From the NCBI GenBank assembly GCA_944472155.2, contig OX235273.1, positions 31,903,204 to 31,967,203 on the forward strand: a stretch of DNA of 64,000 bases. The letters run 5' to 3'. Numbering within the stretch: the first letter of the stretch is position 1; every line of letters starts with the position of its first letter. Of this stretch, positions 12,341 through 23,789 are shown piece by piece. A program made the translations under genes and the position numbers. A model generated the notes under the pieces. The model was not told the DNA's origin, did not search any database, and was given only the letters and a program-made list of their open reading frames with translations. Source of the DNA: Trichobilharzia szidati (taxonomy: Eukaryota; Platyhelminthes; Trematoda; Strigeidida; Schistosomatidae).

Positions 12341-12349
12341 CATTTCCAG

Positions 12350-12385
12350 AAATAACCTGCCGCGATGATTGAAGAATCTAATATG
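12350..12385 (+). CDS. Possible 36-bp exon (weak)
   Basis: It is bounded by a good acceptor (TTCTTCATTTCCAG) and donor GTAGGT, and is 36 bp long. All three frames meet a stop if entered from the 5' side. An internal ATG at 12365 gives MIEESNM in frame with the next exon at 12663. It could be a 5' coding exon with leader sequence, a decayed micro-exon, or chance. Confidence 0.25.
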
Positions 12386-12662
12386 GTAGGTTGATTACAA
12401 ATTTATTAATTTTAGCTACACTGTTCACAAATAAGGTTTTTAATACATAATATTATAATAAGATGTCATGTGGTCATCACAATACTTTAACATTTCTCAA
12501 CCTTAATAGTGATAATGCAAGACATTTATCATACTGACTTGTATTTTATTTACTCCTTCCATCTGAAACATCATATTAGGCAAACTTGAAATTTTATAAA
12601 ATAAAATCATTTTGAAATTAAAAGACAGAAGTTCAATCAAATGGAATTTTGTGTTTTTTCAG

Positions 12663-12731
12663 ATTGCTGAGGAGAAGTCTTCTGGAACTACAACTATTTT
12701 GCCAGCCGAACTGATAATTAATCCAAACTGA
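12663..12731 (+). CDS. Possible terminal exon, Thr-rich (weak)
   Basis: It follows a strong acceptor (GTGTTTTTTCAG). In phase 0 it reads IAEEKSSGTTTILPAEL and continues five residues to a TGA, joining in frame with the ATG of the 36-bp exon upstream. Another frame is also open to the same region, so the reading is not unique. There is no clear AATAAA close downstream. Confidence 0.3.
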   Translation: MAEEKSSGTTTILPAELIINPN

Positions 12732-13129
12732 CATATTTTAATTTATCTGAAACATTAAATTTGTACTCTCTTTCTGAGTAACAGTTGTTCACCTAACTTC
12801 GTGCTACGTCATGACTTTCTGTTTTGAACTCATTACTAACTGTCATTGTCATTGCATGTTTAAATTATCCAGTGAATAATTAAATGTTTTTTGGAGTTTA
12901 CTCTCATATGATCCTGTTCAACATAATATAATTTCAACCATTAATTTATTTGTCTTAATGATATTATTCGCCATGGGGAATACGAGTCAGTGATGTTTAT
13001 TGGCAAACGTGCATCTCTGCTTCATTGATTTGAGCGTCTCAGCTGAAATGTTTTGTGTTTTACCTGCTCTCCTTGTCAAATTCACTATCGTCCAAACTTA
13101 AATCAAGCAACTCCATGCATATTTTACTG

Positions 13130-13600
13130 GAGAAGAGAGGTAAATGGAGTTGTGAATTTCTTCCAAAAAAAATTCAGGACGATAATCGAACGATTATTAA
13201 AACCGCAGGTAGAGTGACGCGTAAAATCCGAAAACACAGGATTTTTCTAAAACGTGGTACTGTCGATAAGTGAAGCCAGCAGAGTTGTGTGAAAGGCGAT
13301 CCACGTGTTATCTAAACAGATCGCAAACTCCAGACACACAATAAAGGAATACGGATAAGTAATGTTCTGCAGTAAAGGGCACTCGAATAATGCATATACA
13401 GCAAATATTGTTCGACTATAAGAAAATAATTGCAATACATCAAATAGAGCGTAAACATATTCAGTGAGTTAAACCTCATTAGCAAAGAACGTCAGTTTTA
13501 AAATGTAAAACATGTTCATACTACTTACTAATTTTAAGTAGCATCAAGTCGAATACATGAAAGAATAACAGAGAATAGCTAAGAAAGGAATTAACGCAGA
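13130..13600. repeat. Old segmental duplication matching 27683-28120
   Basis: Anchors such as CGTAAAATCC.AAAACACA, GGCGATCCA/GGTGATCCA and the run before ACTTACTA align in order with 27683-28120. Divergence is high. In both places a PLE remnant follows immediately, so the duplicated segment may have included or attracted the element. Confidence 0.55.
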
Positions 13601-13619
13601 ATCTATACCAAAATACCCG

Positions 13620-14545
13620 TTCACATGGCCATGGATGCACTGAAAAGGAGACTAAACGAAGATGATGACCTAAAAGACGGAACAGAATTATCAGTAGAAG
13701 AGATGATAGAAGTCAATGAATTCTGTGTAATAACAACATATTTTACATTTGAAGGAAAAATATGTCAACAAATGAAGGAGTTGCCAAGGGATCGCCCATC
13801 TCACCAATAGTAGCTGACATACTCATGGGAATTCACTTAAACCATTCAGGTCATCAATAAAATGTTGGTGGACATATAAAGATGACACGTTAGTTATTAA
13901 GGAAAATAATGTTTTTGAGAAATTCTTGCCACACATTAACAGTAATATGACTCAATAAAATCAACCATGGAAATAGAGAATGAAATTGGGGAACTGCCTA
14001 TGTAAGACTGCAAAGTACGAACAGTAACAGATGGCATCATCGAAACGAAGCTATATAGAAAATACTTCATATTCTGTGAGACTCCTTGATTATCACTCAG
14101 TTCATCTATTCACAGAAAAGGGAGATCTTGCGGACAGAATACGCAGACTTACAATAACACTAGATGACCGAAGAAAAGGAATAATTTCCTCATTCAAAAT
14201 GTCACTCGATACGAATTACCCAAACGAATTTGTCACATATAATATGAAGATGAGGAAAATGGATGAAAACAAGGAATGACAAGAAAGAAAGATGGTCACA
14301 CTACCATACGAATCTGGTACATCCAAGGCAATTCGAAGAACCCTCAGAAATATTGGGATTCGTACCACGTTCAAACCAACGCATCTAATGAGAAATAAAA
14401 TAAATTAACTAAAAGGTGCAATAAAAATGCATAAAAATAATGTAATTTACAAAATATCCTGTGCTCACTAAATATGTGGGTCAAACGTCAATATCACTCA
14501 AAATCAAAGTGAATGAACATAAACGCCAAACTAATGGTCATCATA
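13620..14545 (+). mobile_element. Degenerate Penelope-like element (RT and GIY-YIG remnants)
   Basis: Across several frames the translation recovers PLE features: FTFEGKI before the GSPIS-type motif (seen as GIAHLTNSS after a frameshift), KDDTLVIKENN from the reverse-transcriptase catalytic block, DCKVRTVTDG, and near 14430-14540 a GIY-YIG stretch reading NNVIYKISC then KYVGQTS...KVNEHKRQTNG. Numerous stops and frameshifts make it inactive. It is a different, older PLE lineage from those at 47 and 57 kb. Confidence 0.7.
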
Positions 14546-14647
14546 TGTGAAATAAAAACAAAACAACTCCAACAGCCGGTGCACTCATGGGCATTTTGTT
14601 AGAAATATTGCCAAAACAGAAAAATTATCACTGCGTGTAAACTAATG

Positions 14648-14820
14648 TGCGTCGGTGGCACAGTGGTTAGGACTCTCGCCGACCATGCACATGGTCCGGG
14701 GTTCGATCCCCTGCCGGCGCAGACCCGATATCTATGGTCGGCCTGAATTTGGCTACCGATATCTATGCTGAAAATTCCATATGACAAATACGTGTGGAAT
14801 CAAGTGTAATAAAAAAAAAA
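14648..14820 (+). mobile_element. tRNA-headed SINE, second subtype with poly-A tail
   Basis: The head carries the same tRNA-like promoter as the SINE at 23534 (GCGTCGGTGGCACAGTGGTTAG and GGGGTTCGATCCCC, the best preserved B box in the window). The body differs: it contains two copies of GATATCTATG instead of the RTE-derived segment and ends in a run of A. No clean target duplication was found. It shows that one tRNA head has been joined to at least two different bodies. Confidence 0.7.
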
Positions 14821-16839
14821 AATATTATCATAATTTTTCGTCCTAGTTCGGCGGTCCTCGGCATTACAGGACCATTGGTCACGATTACAGGACTTCCAAA
14901 TTATGAGGCGAGCTTGTAGACCATTCCGGCACGAATTCAAGGAGCAGTGGCCCGTGAATTCAAGCCTCTGTCAGTTTGTGATTATGAGATTTCATCAATT
15001 GTGTTACTATCCTCTTTTGTTGAAAATACGATATAAATTACATTGCACAGCTATAGAAAATAAATTCTCGGAAAATAGCTTCACTGAACTATATCACACG
15101 CAATTTTACAACCATAAGGATCTCTACGTTCTGATAAAATCCACAGCCACTTGGAGGTTGGATAAAATTCTTCCCGAGTAGTTTATTCCCTTTCGGTCCT
15201 AGTCATAAAGTTGTATGCTCAGTGTTGTATGATTCGGGAGGATAATAATATAACTGCTGAGTTCAGAAACACTGCCAGGCTTCAAACTTTGAAGTATCAT
15301 TAACCGATATGGTTTCATTTCTCCCACACGATCTCCTTCATGTCAACTTGGAACAAAAACACAACTAGTCGTTTTTCATTCGAGTTCCAGTTTAGGGCCT
15401 GATGTACATTATCGCAGCCCATGTGAATTTCAATATCGAGCCCGCAAAGGCTGGTGTTGATGAAAGTCTGCAGGAGACTGTTACATATGCCTTTTGTCAC
15501 TCATCAAGTCTATGAATTACCTTGCGTTAATTCAGACCACAATAGCCAAGTGGAACAACTTTCACAAATTGTCAGTGGAAACTTCCTTCGTAATTTCTAA
15601 GCAGAATTGAAAACATCATTTTATGCTATTCTATTTTGAACGTGATTATCTATCTCTTCATTGTAGAAAAAATTATAATTACTGCTGAATTGCATCTCAT
15701 CAGCACGACTTGCAGATAACAGTGAGTTGAGTGACTGAAGAGTGACTGATTCATTGATTTCATTGTTCATCACAATGCATTGGAAGTTGCCAAGAATTTT
15801 TTTTTATTTTGCATTTTCGTCCATGTTGGAAGCATGAAGGGAAATTGGTAACCTGCATATGCATATCCGCCGACACTTTCTACTAGTTTCAGGATCTTGA
15901 CCAACGTGGGAATCATGTTGTCAATGACATTGTCTACTCATGTCACTACCCATTTCTCTACACTTAAACAAAACATTCAAATGTTTCAACAAAATAAGAA
16001 TTATAAAGGCACTAGCTTTTTCGTCCTCATGAAATATTTCAGCTCAACTATGAAGGAATATAGGATTCAATTTCAGGAACAGTCACATTATTATTCGAGG
16101 AATGTACTGGCAAGATAATTATTTATAAGAAACCTCTGCTTCAATAGGAACTTATCAAGTGGTAAGTGCCATCTACCTCATCTATATGATGACAACTAAC
16201 ACTTAACAAATATCTACATCGCAGCAATAGTGTGTGTTTTGCAAATAGAAGAGGTACAGAGTATGAGACAATTACCGAAGACCACTGACCAATCATTCAC
16301 TTTATTTTCGATAGATTCCCATTCTGTAACAAAGCAAGAATACGAAAATTGACGTTAATTCTGTTGATGAATGAATGTAATATACGTCAATTGGTTACTA
16401 GGTAATAACTAATATGATCTGTCTAGTCCTTGGTGTTGCGGTAGGCTGTATTCTTTCACTCAAGTTTGCAGTGATTTCACAGTTGTAGGTGGCTGGTCAC
16501 CACTCCGCACGCTTTCAACTTCTATTAATTTAACAGTTTATGCCATCCTAGAAATGCGTTACTTATAGTTCCTATCAATTACTTCTTGTCAACCGAAGAA
16601 ATTATTTCATACATTTATTCCCCTTAATGAATTTGAACAAATCAAGAACTACAGTTTTAGCAGAATAAAATGGTACCATCTTTTATTTCATTGCCCTCTC
16701 GTCAGGTGCTTACAGGGCAAAGACATTATTAAATGTATCTACAAAAACAATTTTAACATACTTGCACAGAGTTCATTTTTAAACAAAAATCAATCGATCA
16801 ATATACGCATACACTAATTTTAATAATTATTATTATTTC
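14821..16839. other. Old duplicated DNA with a short LINE remnant; no gene
   Basis: Bases 15310-15490 resemble the minus strand of the RTE 3' region (near 17170-17240). Bases 15600-16400 align in patches with 26660-28210, for example GAATGAGTATAGGATTCA and the GACGTTAAT.CTGTT block. The frames at 14903 and 15897 show no domain. The rest carries nothing that I recognise. Confidence 0.5.
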
Positions 16840-17279
16840 CTTTAATTCCTAGAGGAACATCGGGCTTCAGCCGTGCGTCCCCATTGCGTTCGGTTCTCTG
16901 CTGGAGTCTTCACCAGGTTCCAAGTCTGCCCACAGGTTTTCATCTCCTCTTCGCATGACCTCCTCCAAGTCACTCTTGAACGACCAACTCACCGCTTCCC
17001 TTTCGGGTTCTACTCGAGGGATTATCTAGTAATGTCACTTGACGGTTTCCTCAGAGTATGGCCAGCCAATCCATCTCCATTTCTTCCTGCCTATTTGTTG
17101 CACAATCGGTTCCTGCAAGGTTGGTTCGCTCCCAGAGATCCCTGTTGCTCATCTTTTCTGGCTGGCCGTCTGATCTTCAGTATTCAGCGAAAACAAATGT
17201 TAATGAAGGTCTGTAGTTTGTTTGAGATGCTCTTTATGACGCGCCAAGTCTCTGATCCGTATAGTAGCACTGACTGACT

Positions 17280-18967
17280 TCACATTGGGGTTGAAAATCC
17301 GGATCTTATTTTTGATGCTGAGTGATGTTGACCACCACACAGACTTGAGACTAGTGAAAGCTTGTCTTGCTTTCCCGATCCTTGCTTTGATATCCTCGTC
17401 AGTTCCGTCTGTAGTTGAGACGATGCTTCCCAGGTAGGTAATAGAGGTTCCTCCCATTTATGCTGATTGTTGTCAGTTGTTGTTGTTGCTGCTGTTGGTG
17501 ATGTTGCCCAGGAATCTTCATCACCTCTGTTTTCTCTATGTTCACCTGAATTCCTATCTTTGATGCTTCTTCTGCCAACTTGTTGCTTTTCGCTTGCATA
17601 TCTTCCAGTTTGTGGGAAATCAGACATATATCATCGGCGAAGTCCAGATCCTCCAAGTTTATTTTTTGTGAGTCTATTTTATGCCTGTTTCCTCATTTCC
17701 TCCTGTTTGTCGCATTATCCAATCTACTGCAATCAGGAAAATCATTGGCGATAGTAGGCAGCCTTGTCTTACTCCCGTCTTCACTTCGAAGGATTCCGTA
17801 AGTTTCCCATTGTGGATTACTTGGCATGCAGCATTGTCGTACAACTGTTGGATGAGATGTATAATTGTCGGTGGCACTCCGTAGTAGCGAAGTAGTTTCC
17901 AAATCACCTCTCGATCGACGCTGTCGAAGGCCTCTTCAAAGTCGATGAAGTTGAGATAGAGAGGTGACTGCCATTCCATGCTTTGTTCAATGATGATCCG
18001 TAGTGTGGTGATTTGATCAATACATGACTTGTTTCTCCTGAATTCAGCCTGTTCCGGTCGAAGTTTTTCATCCAGGACATGTTTGATTCTCTCCAGGATG
18101 GTGCGACTTAGCATTTTGCTTGGGATGGACAGGAGCATAATTCCGCGCCAGTTCTTGCATCGACGTAAGTCTCCTTTCTTTGACCATTTGAATAAGTTTC
18201 CTTTTTTCCAATCTTCGAGTACTTTGCCTTCTTTCAACACCTTCTCCAGTAGTGGCGTCATCAAGTCCGCTGTTGTCTCTGCGTCCATTTTCAATGCTTC
18301 TGCTGAGATTCCATCTGGTGCTGCTACTTTTCCAGCTATTAGCATCTTAATTGCCCTCAGGATTTCTGATTTCGTCAGGAGGGCTGATGTTCACTGGTAG
18401 CTCTGTGTCCGTCGTTGGTATTGTTGGGCGCGTTGTAGGTGGTGGTCGATTTAGGAGTCTTTTGAAGTGTTCAGCCCAGTGTTTCCTTTGCTCCACTTCT
18501 TTGCTGAGTGACTTTCCATTGTCATCCTTCACCGGCCTAATTTGTGTCAAACGTTTGCCTGATACGTACCTAGTTGTTTGGTAGAGTGTTGCGAGATCTC
18601 CTTTGCCTGCAGCTTGTTCTGCCTCACTTGCCGTGGTTTCATAATACTTTCTCTTGTCTTGTCTGGCACTCTTCTTTACTCTTTTGTTCAGTGTATTGTA
18701 GTTTGAATTCAAATCCTGTTTTTGTTGCTCGTCGGTACACTGGATAATCTTTTGTTTCACCATCCTTCTCTCTATTATCAGTCTCCAAATGCCCGTAGTG
18801 AGCCACTGTTTGTCCTGTCTCTTCTTTCTACCTAGAACTTCGATGAAGGTTTGACTCCACACTAATTTCAAGTTGTTCCAGTGCTTTTCGACGCTGACCT
18901 CTTCGCCAGTGTTGATTTGCGTTTCGGCTTTGTCTTTTATACTGAAGGACCAGGACACAAAGGACAC
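17280..18967 (-). pseudogene. RTE LINE reverse transcriptase domain
   Basis: Three minus-strand frames, 18967-18347, 18345-17674 and 17656-17280, together give an RTE-clade reverse transcriptase. Visible motifs are KVAAPDGISAEALK, RPEQAEFR, FIDFEEAFDSV (motif A), GVRQGCLLSP (motif B) and DFADDICLI (motif C, FADD). Shifts at about 18350 and 17670 break the protein, so this copy cannot make a full enzyme. The remaining C-terminal portion continues with many stops to about 16870. Confidence 0.88.
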
Positions 18968-18993
18968 CTTCCTTTGTGTCCTGGTCCTTCAGT
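18941..18993. repeat. Perfect 23-bp inverted repeat inside the LINE
   Basis: Bases 18941-18963 are the exact reverse complement of 18971-18993, with a 7-base loop between. The hairpin lies exactly where the LINE reading frame switches. It looks like a template-switch product that inserted a reversed copy of local sequence and caused the frameshift. Confidence 0.9.
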
Positions 18994-19889
18994 TTTTGAG
19001 TGTTGAACTTGGCTTGTGGTCTATCTGCAGCTCCTGATTCTCTGAAAGCTTTTAATTTGATTTGGATCGTCCCTTGTACGAGGTAGTGGTCTGAGCCAAC
19101 ATCTGCTCGTCTTCTTACTTTCGTGTCCAGTAGGCGACGCCTCCACTTCCTTGAGATTGGGATGAAGTCAATTTGCTTTTTGGTTCGCCCATCTGGTGAC
19201 ACCCATGTAGCCTTGTGGATATCCTTGTGTTTGTATACGCTGCCACCAATCACTAGTTCATTGAAGGCGCAGAAGTCGGAGAAGAGTTCTCCATTCTCAT
19301 TCAATTCTCCGAGAGCTTCTCTACCCATGATGAGTTCCCTTCCTGTGTTGTCTGGTCCAAGTTTGGCGTTCATGTCTCCCATTAGTATTTTAATGTCACC
19401 AGCTGGAGTATTGTCCATTGTTGCCTGTGGTTGTCTGTAGAATTCTTCTTTCTTTTCGAGGTCTGTGTTGTTTGTCGGTGCATAGCATTGTATAATTGAC
19501 ACTTTCCTTCCTTTGGAGTTGAATCTGGAGGTTATTATCCTGGACGAGATCGCCTCCCATTGCATTAGGGCCTTCGGTGCGGTTGGTGACGTCATGAAAG
19601 CCACGCCCTCGGTGTGCGAGTGGTTATCTTCTGAGTGACCGGAGCAGATCACTGACTCACCCGTTGACAATTTGGTGAGTTTATTCCCGTTCCATCTGCT
19701 TTCACGCATTCCTAGTACTTGAATTTCGTATCTTTTCATCTCGTTTGTGATCTGGGCAGCTTTGCCAATCCCGTACATGGTGCGGACGTTCCATGTCCCC
19801 ACGCAGACTCTTTCTTTTGGCGCAAGGAGATTCATCGTGCTGAAGTTTCTGTAGCAACTTTGTTTACAGTGTGGAGTTGCTAGCCTCAC
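18970..19889 (-). pseudogene. RTE LINE endonuclease domain (APE-type)
   Basis: The 353-codon frame begins near the element's 5' end. It shows the order expected of AP-like LINE endonucleases: GTWNVRTM, GMRESRWNG with the catalytic Glu, MGDMNAKLG with Asp and Asn, and VGSDHYLV with the SDH signature near the C-terminal end. The enzyme nicks target DNA to prime reverse transcription. Every catalytic residue that I can place is present, so the domain itself looks intact. The frame then runs into a palindromic duplication at 18941-18993 that separates it from the RT part. Confidence 0.85.
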
Positions 19890-19905
19890 ACCTGAGAAGG
19901 GGGTT

Positions 19906-21834
19906 GTTACATTAAAATATAGTTTACAGAGAAGTGACCTTGTGGGTAGCTCCCCTTAAAACCTGGAAAACAAGGAATAAATCAGTCAGAACAACACCAG
20001 CAAAAAGGAAATAATTCACAACAAGAAGGTAACAAGCGACAACAACAATAATATCACAGTCAATTACAGTTAACCAAAATGATACCAAAATCATAGGCTC
20101 ACTGACTTGAACCAACTTGAACATGTAATCCATCAATATAAACAATTATACATATTAGTTAGTGTTAAACAAGCACAGAGTGGCAAAAGGATGGTTATAG
20201 ATATTATCTATCAACAGTATTGTATCCAAAGATTCAGTGTTTCAAAGGCAAATAATTGCAATATTTTCTTGCAACTTTTTGGCAAGATATTCGACAAAAA
20301 TAAGAGTTTTAGGTAACTATCATACACTAATAATAAATACATATATATATATATATGCAATATTAAACACAATTCGGAACAATAATAATCATTCACAATG
20401 AAAACTTTTCAGCATCTCGCATTCGGATGAAAAATATCCAGTTACCAGGGCAGAGAAAGACTGATAACCGCTTCTTTCTGAACGCACAAATCAGGTTTCA
20501 GGTTTCTCGAAACGTTTCTGCAACCGGTACTTTCGTATTGTTCTGGTTGCAGCCATGAAATAATAATGATGAGGTCATTTAACCTGGTTAGGTTTATTCT
20601 TATTTCAACGATCTTGAATTCTAGGTCCAAGGCTCATGGTTTATAGGCCTCAAGAAACTAATACGAACCTAAAAGTTCATATGCAAGTTCATCAAAAATA
20701 TTTCGCTATCTTTGACAACTTTAGTGAACAGTGGCTAGTAAGATGCTATGCTGGGGAAGGTGGAGGGGAGCAGTTGAAATAGTTTGGGTATTAAATTTAG
20801 GAAAGCAGAGGAAAATTATCGTATGGGAGAATGCATACACTTTATGTGAAAATCTCTATTTCAGTATGCTCCACATCTTGTACTTCCATTGTAATGCTTT
20901 CAGATTTTCCTTTGTTTCACAAGGATCTTTCATTTCTCTACATCACCACTGAAGTAGTACCGCCTTTATCCACCGAAGACATTACGCAATACATACTACT
21001 TACATGTTCTTGCTAGTAATATCCACCTTACTTGTAAAATGGTCACAGATGTAATGGTGCTTGGGAATCAGTTGTCACAGTAAACCTATAATGATTCATC
21101 CTTTAATAGTAGCTTAATAGTTGCACGACATATCGAAACCTTATTTGTCACATTAATATTAGTGTGAATTAAAAAGGTGTATAATCATGGTAACTATCAT
21201 TATTATTCCACAAGTGATCAAGTTCAGAATATGTCAACCCTGATTAAGGAATGTTACGACGCATGTACTGAACCCATCTGACCGACAATAAAAGTCAAGA
21301 CTCCCAGATTATATCAGCGTAATATTCTCCATTGATAAATTCGTAATAGGTATTTAGCATCAGTGACTATTCATTTTGCTCACAACCGTTTACTTTGGCT
21401 ATTCTATAAGCTGATCGTTGCAGCTGTAATGTTCCTGCTTATTCCACACCTACTGGAACTATGCCGGCTGATAACTGGCTTTCAAATCTCTCAACATTAT
21501 GATGAAGAAATTAGCAGTGTTCAATGCGATAACATAAATTACGTGTTCATAAACTTCTACTGACTGAGGAAACAGTTGGCTTACGAAGTATTCACGAAAT
21601 ATAAAAAGGAATTTTCAATCTGACTTGATCACTGAAAGACGGGTACTGATCAGATTAACTATGTATTGCGAATACAGATGAACACATGCTTTCAGGTCAA
21701 TATGTGCTTTACTCATTTTTTGCAGCGTTGAAAACGAGGGATTGCTTGTAACGATTGATTTATGGGTCACATATTCAGGGAAGAAGAAAAACAAAGTTGA
21801 ATATTCAGTTAACATTCGAGTATTACCATATATT
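19906..21834. other. Non-coding stretch with a short TA microsatellite
   Basis: A run of alternating TA lies at about 20339-20357. Bases 20440-20830 align in patches with 24540-25070 (old segmental duplication). A frame at 20876-21016, directly after an acceptor-like CTCTATTTCAG, is open but has no recognisable domain. No other feature is visible. Confidence 0.45.
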
Positions 21835-22873
21835 TTTGATGTGGTTGTGTTCTCTGAGCTGGATAGTTAATTTGCGAAGCTTTCATCGCCCTACTAGGTG
21901 ACATCTTCAGCGCATACTTCAATTTGAAGTGAGCTTTTAGATTTCTCCACGAGTTTATTAATCATCTCTCCCGGTGATCTTTGACGTGATTGGTTGTTTT
22001 TGTGTGTTTTCACACCTTCTAGCCTACTTGTATTGGAAATGATTGTTTCTTTGACTTGAACTTTGACCCTTTGTGTGTGAGGTTTCTTTCTTATCGGTTG
22101 ATAAATTTTGTCAATCTCGATGTGTCTATTGATTGATGATTCACTGGAATGCTAAGCTTCTAAAAATTCTCTAGCATTTTGTTGTTTCCTCTGTCGTCCC
22201 TGCCATATATAAAGGATATATCAGGAATCACTGCAAAACTCGTCAAACCTTTAGGAATTGACTTCGCACACAAACCAACAAAATCACTTCACTCAGTTCT
22301 ATCTCAACAGCGAAAGAAGATAAAACCAACATCATCTACAAGATAAATTGTAACAACTGCGAAAAACACTACATTGGCCAAAGTGGACGTTATGTTCGTA
22401 TCCACGAACATAAGCTAGCCGTCAAAAGACATGACATCCAATTCATCACTCATATCACTACATACAGACAACCAAAGACATCAATTCGACGGGGACAACG
22501 TTCAAATATTAGACAGAGGAAACAAGAAAAATGCTAGAGAATTTCTAGAAGCCTGGTATTTTACTGAATCGTCAGTCAATAGACACATCGAGATCGACAA
22601 TATTTATCAACCGATAAGAAAGAAACCTCACACACAAAGGGTCAAAGTTCAAGTCAAAGAAACAATCAGTTCCAATACAAGTAGGCTAGAAGGTGTGAAA
22701 ACGCACAAAAACAACCAATCACGTCAAAGATCACCGGGAGAGATGATTAATAAACTCGTGGAGAAATCTAAAAGCTCACTTCAAATTGAAGTATGCGCTG
22801 AAGATGTCACCTAGTAGGGCGATGAAAGCTTCGCAAATTAACTATCCAGCTCAGAGAACACAACCACATCAAA
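21835..22873 (+). mobile_element. Penelope-like element with long terminal inverted arms
   Basis: Bases 21835-22195 are a near-perfect reverse complement of 22512-22873, about 360 bp per arm with a 316-base centre. The plus strand reads a PLE C-terminal region: YKINCNNCEKHYIGQSGRY and HEHKLAVKRHD (GIY-YIG), then, after a frameshift near 22435, ILDRGNKKNAREFLEAWY. The element lacks the reverse transcriptase and is a 5'-truncated copy whose own end has been added in reverse. Each arm carries a motif resembling a minimal hammerhead ribozyme. Confidence 0.85.
22797..22829 (+). ncRNA. Hammerhead-ribozyme-like motif in a PLE arm (degenerate)
   Basis: The order CTGAAGA, then a weak stem (TCACC with GGGCGA), then GATGAAAGC follows the layout CUGANGA - stem II - GAAA known from hammerheads in PLE terminal repeats. 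One stem pair is mismatched and the third stem is unclear. A reverse-complement copy lies in the opposite arm near 21879-21911. Activity is not claimed. Confidence 0.35.
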
Positions 22874-23359
22874 TTCATCCACCTGAGCTACAAATCTTCT
22901 ACATCATATTACCATGTATGCTGATTATGCAGCACTAATGGTCGAGTTGTTTAAAAATTCAGGTTGGTTGTTTCTCCTACACGTGGATAGATACATAAAC
23001 AGATAGACAATGATTACACGCGTCACCAAGGGATTATTCAACAGGTTGTAGACTTTAATCAACACAGGACTGCAGGGTACAGTATGGCCCAGAGGTGTGT
23101 ACTTGAAGAGCCATGTTACACTCTGATCAAATGGAATCTTAATGATAACAGTTAAGCTGTGTGAAACCATAGTTTGTAAAACAAACTCTTAGGTTGATTA
23201 CACATGAATACAAAAAGACATTTGAATTGAAAGGAAGCATTTCCTTTCGACAAAGTCATCCACTCGACTTCGTAATTATACTGATATAAGAAAGAACTGT
23301 TCGAAGCTACATTTCAACGAACAACAATTGAGGATTAATACAGTAATTATAAGAAAAAT

Positions 23360-23533
23360 AAATAGGACGTTCTGATAAATATAGACAAGCAGACAATGAT
23401 GATTATCTTCATAAAATAGACTGTACATGGTGGAGGTGGACCGGACACACACTGATGAAAACGTCTAACAACATCACCTGCCAGATCTTCAACTGTAACT
23501 CGAAAGGAAAACGACAAATGATTTCTGTATCCT
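23360..23533 (+). mobile_element. 3' fragment of an RTE LINE, interrupted by a SINE
   Basis: The stretch around 23418-23533 translates to an RTE C-terminal type sequence (TVHGGGGPDTH in one frame, corresponding to the RRxWIGHTLxK motif in the next). It is broken at 23533 by a SINE and continues after 23790. Diverged and inactive. Confidence 0.5.
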
Positions 23534-23776
23534 GCGTCGGTGGCATAGCGGTTCAGACGCTAGCCGACCATGCACAGGGTTCGGGGTTCGATCTCCGGCC
23601 GACGCACTCCTTTACCTCGCTAAGCCAGAAATAATGCTGGTGAAGAAGAAAGGTTGGGCATGAGGCTAGCAACCCCATCCTGTAAAATAAACACTGCTAC
23701 AGAAACTTCAAGCCACTAGCTTGAAGTCCTATGTTCCACTGGGGAACGTTAAGGAAAAGAAAAAAATAAAAACAAA
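23534..23776 (+). mobile_element. tRNA-headed SINE with perfect 13-bp target duplication
   Basis: The duplication ATTTCTGTATCCT lies at 23521-23533 and 23777-23789. The head reads TGCGTCGGTGGCATAGCGG with a B box GGGTTCGATCTCC. The body contains GAGGCTAGCAACCCCATCC and the tail TTCCACTGGGGAACGTTAAGG followed by A-rich sequence. The body and tail match the two ends of the RTE LINE. This copy landed inside an older RTE fragment. It is the best reference copy of this SINE in the window. Confidence 0.92.
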
Positions 23777-23789
23777 ATTTCTGTATCCT

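Larger units (their letters stand above)
16840..19905 (-). mobile_element. RTE/SR2-like LINE, near full length, inactivated
   Basis: On the minus strand the element runs from a GC-richer 5' leader at about 19905, through an apurinic endonuclease domain (19.8-19.0 kb) and a reverse transcriptase domain (18.5-17.4 kb), to a 3' end at about 16842 with a short AAT-type repeat tail. The reading frame is broken at about 18965, 18350 and 17670. Base composition is visibly richer in GC than the surroundings. Its 5' leader and 3' tail are shared with the SINEs of this window. A target-site duplication could not be identified with confidence. Confidence 0.9.

Noticed and set aside
14648..14725. Functional tRNA gene
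   Set aside because: The A and B boxes are tRNA-like, but the segment continues into a body and poly-A tail and recurs as a dispersed repeat; acceptor-stem pairing is not convincing. It is a SINE head.
16873..17277. 134-codon plus-strand ORF and other plus-strand ORFs at 17.4-19.4 kb
   Set aside because: These are antisense shadows of the RTE LINE, which reads on the minus strand.
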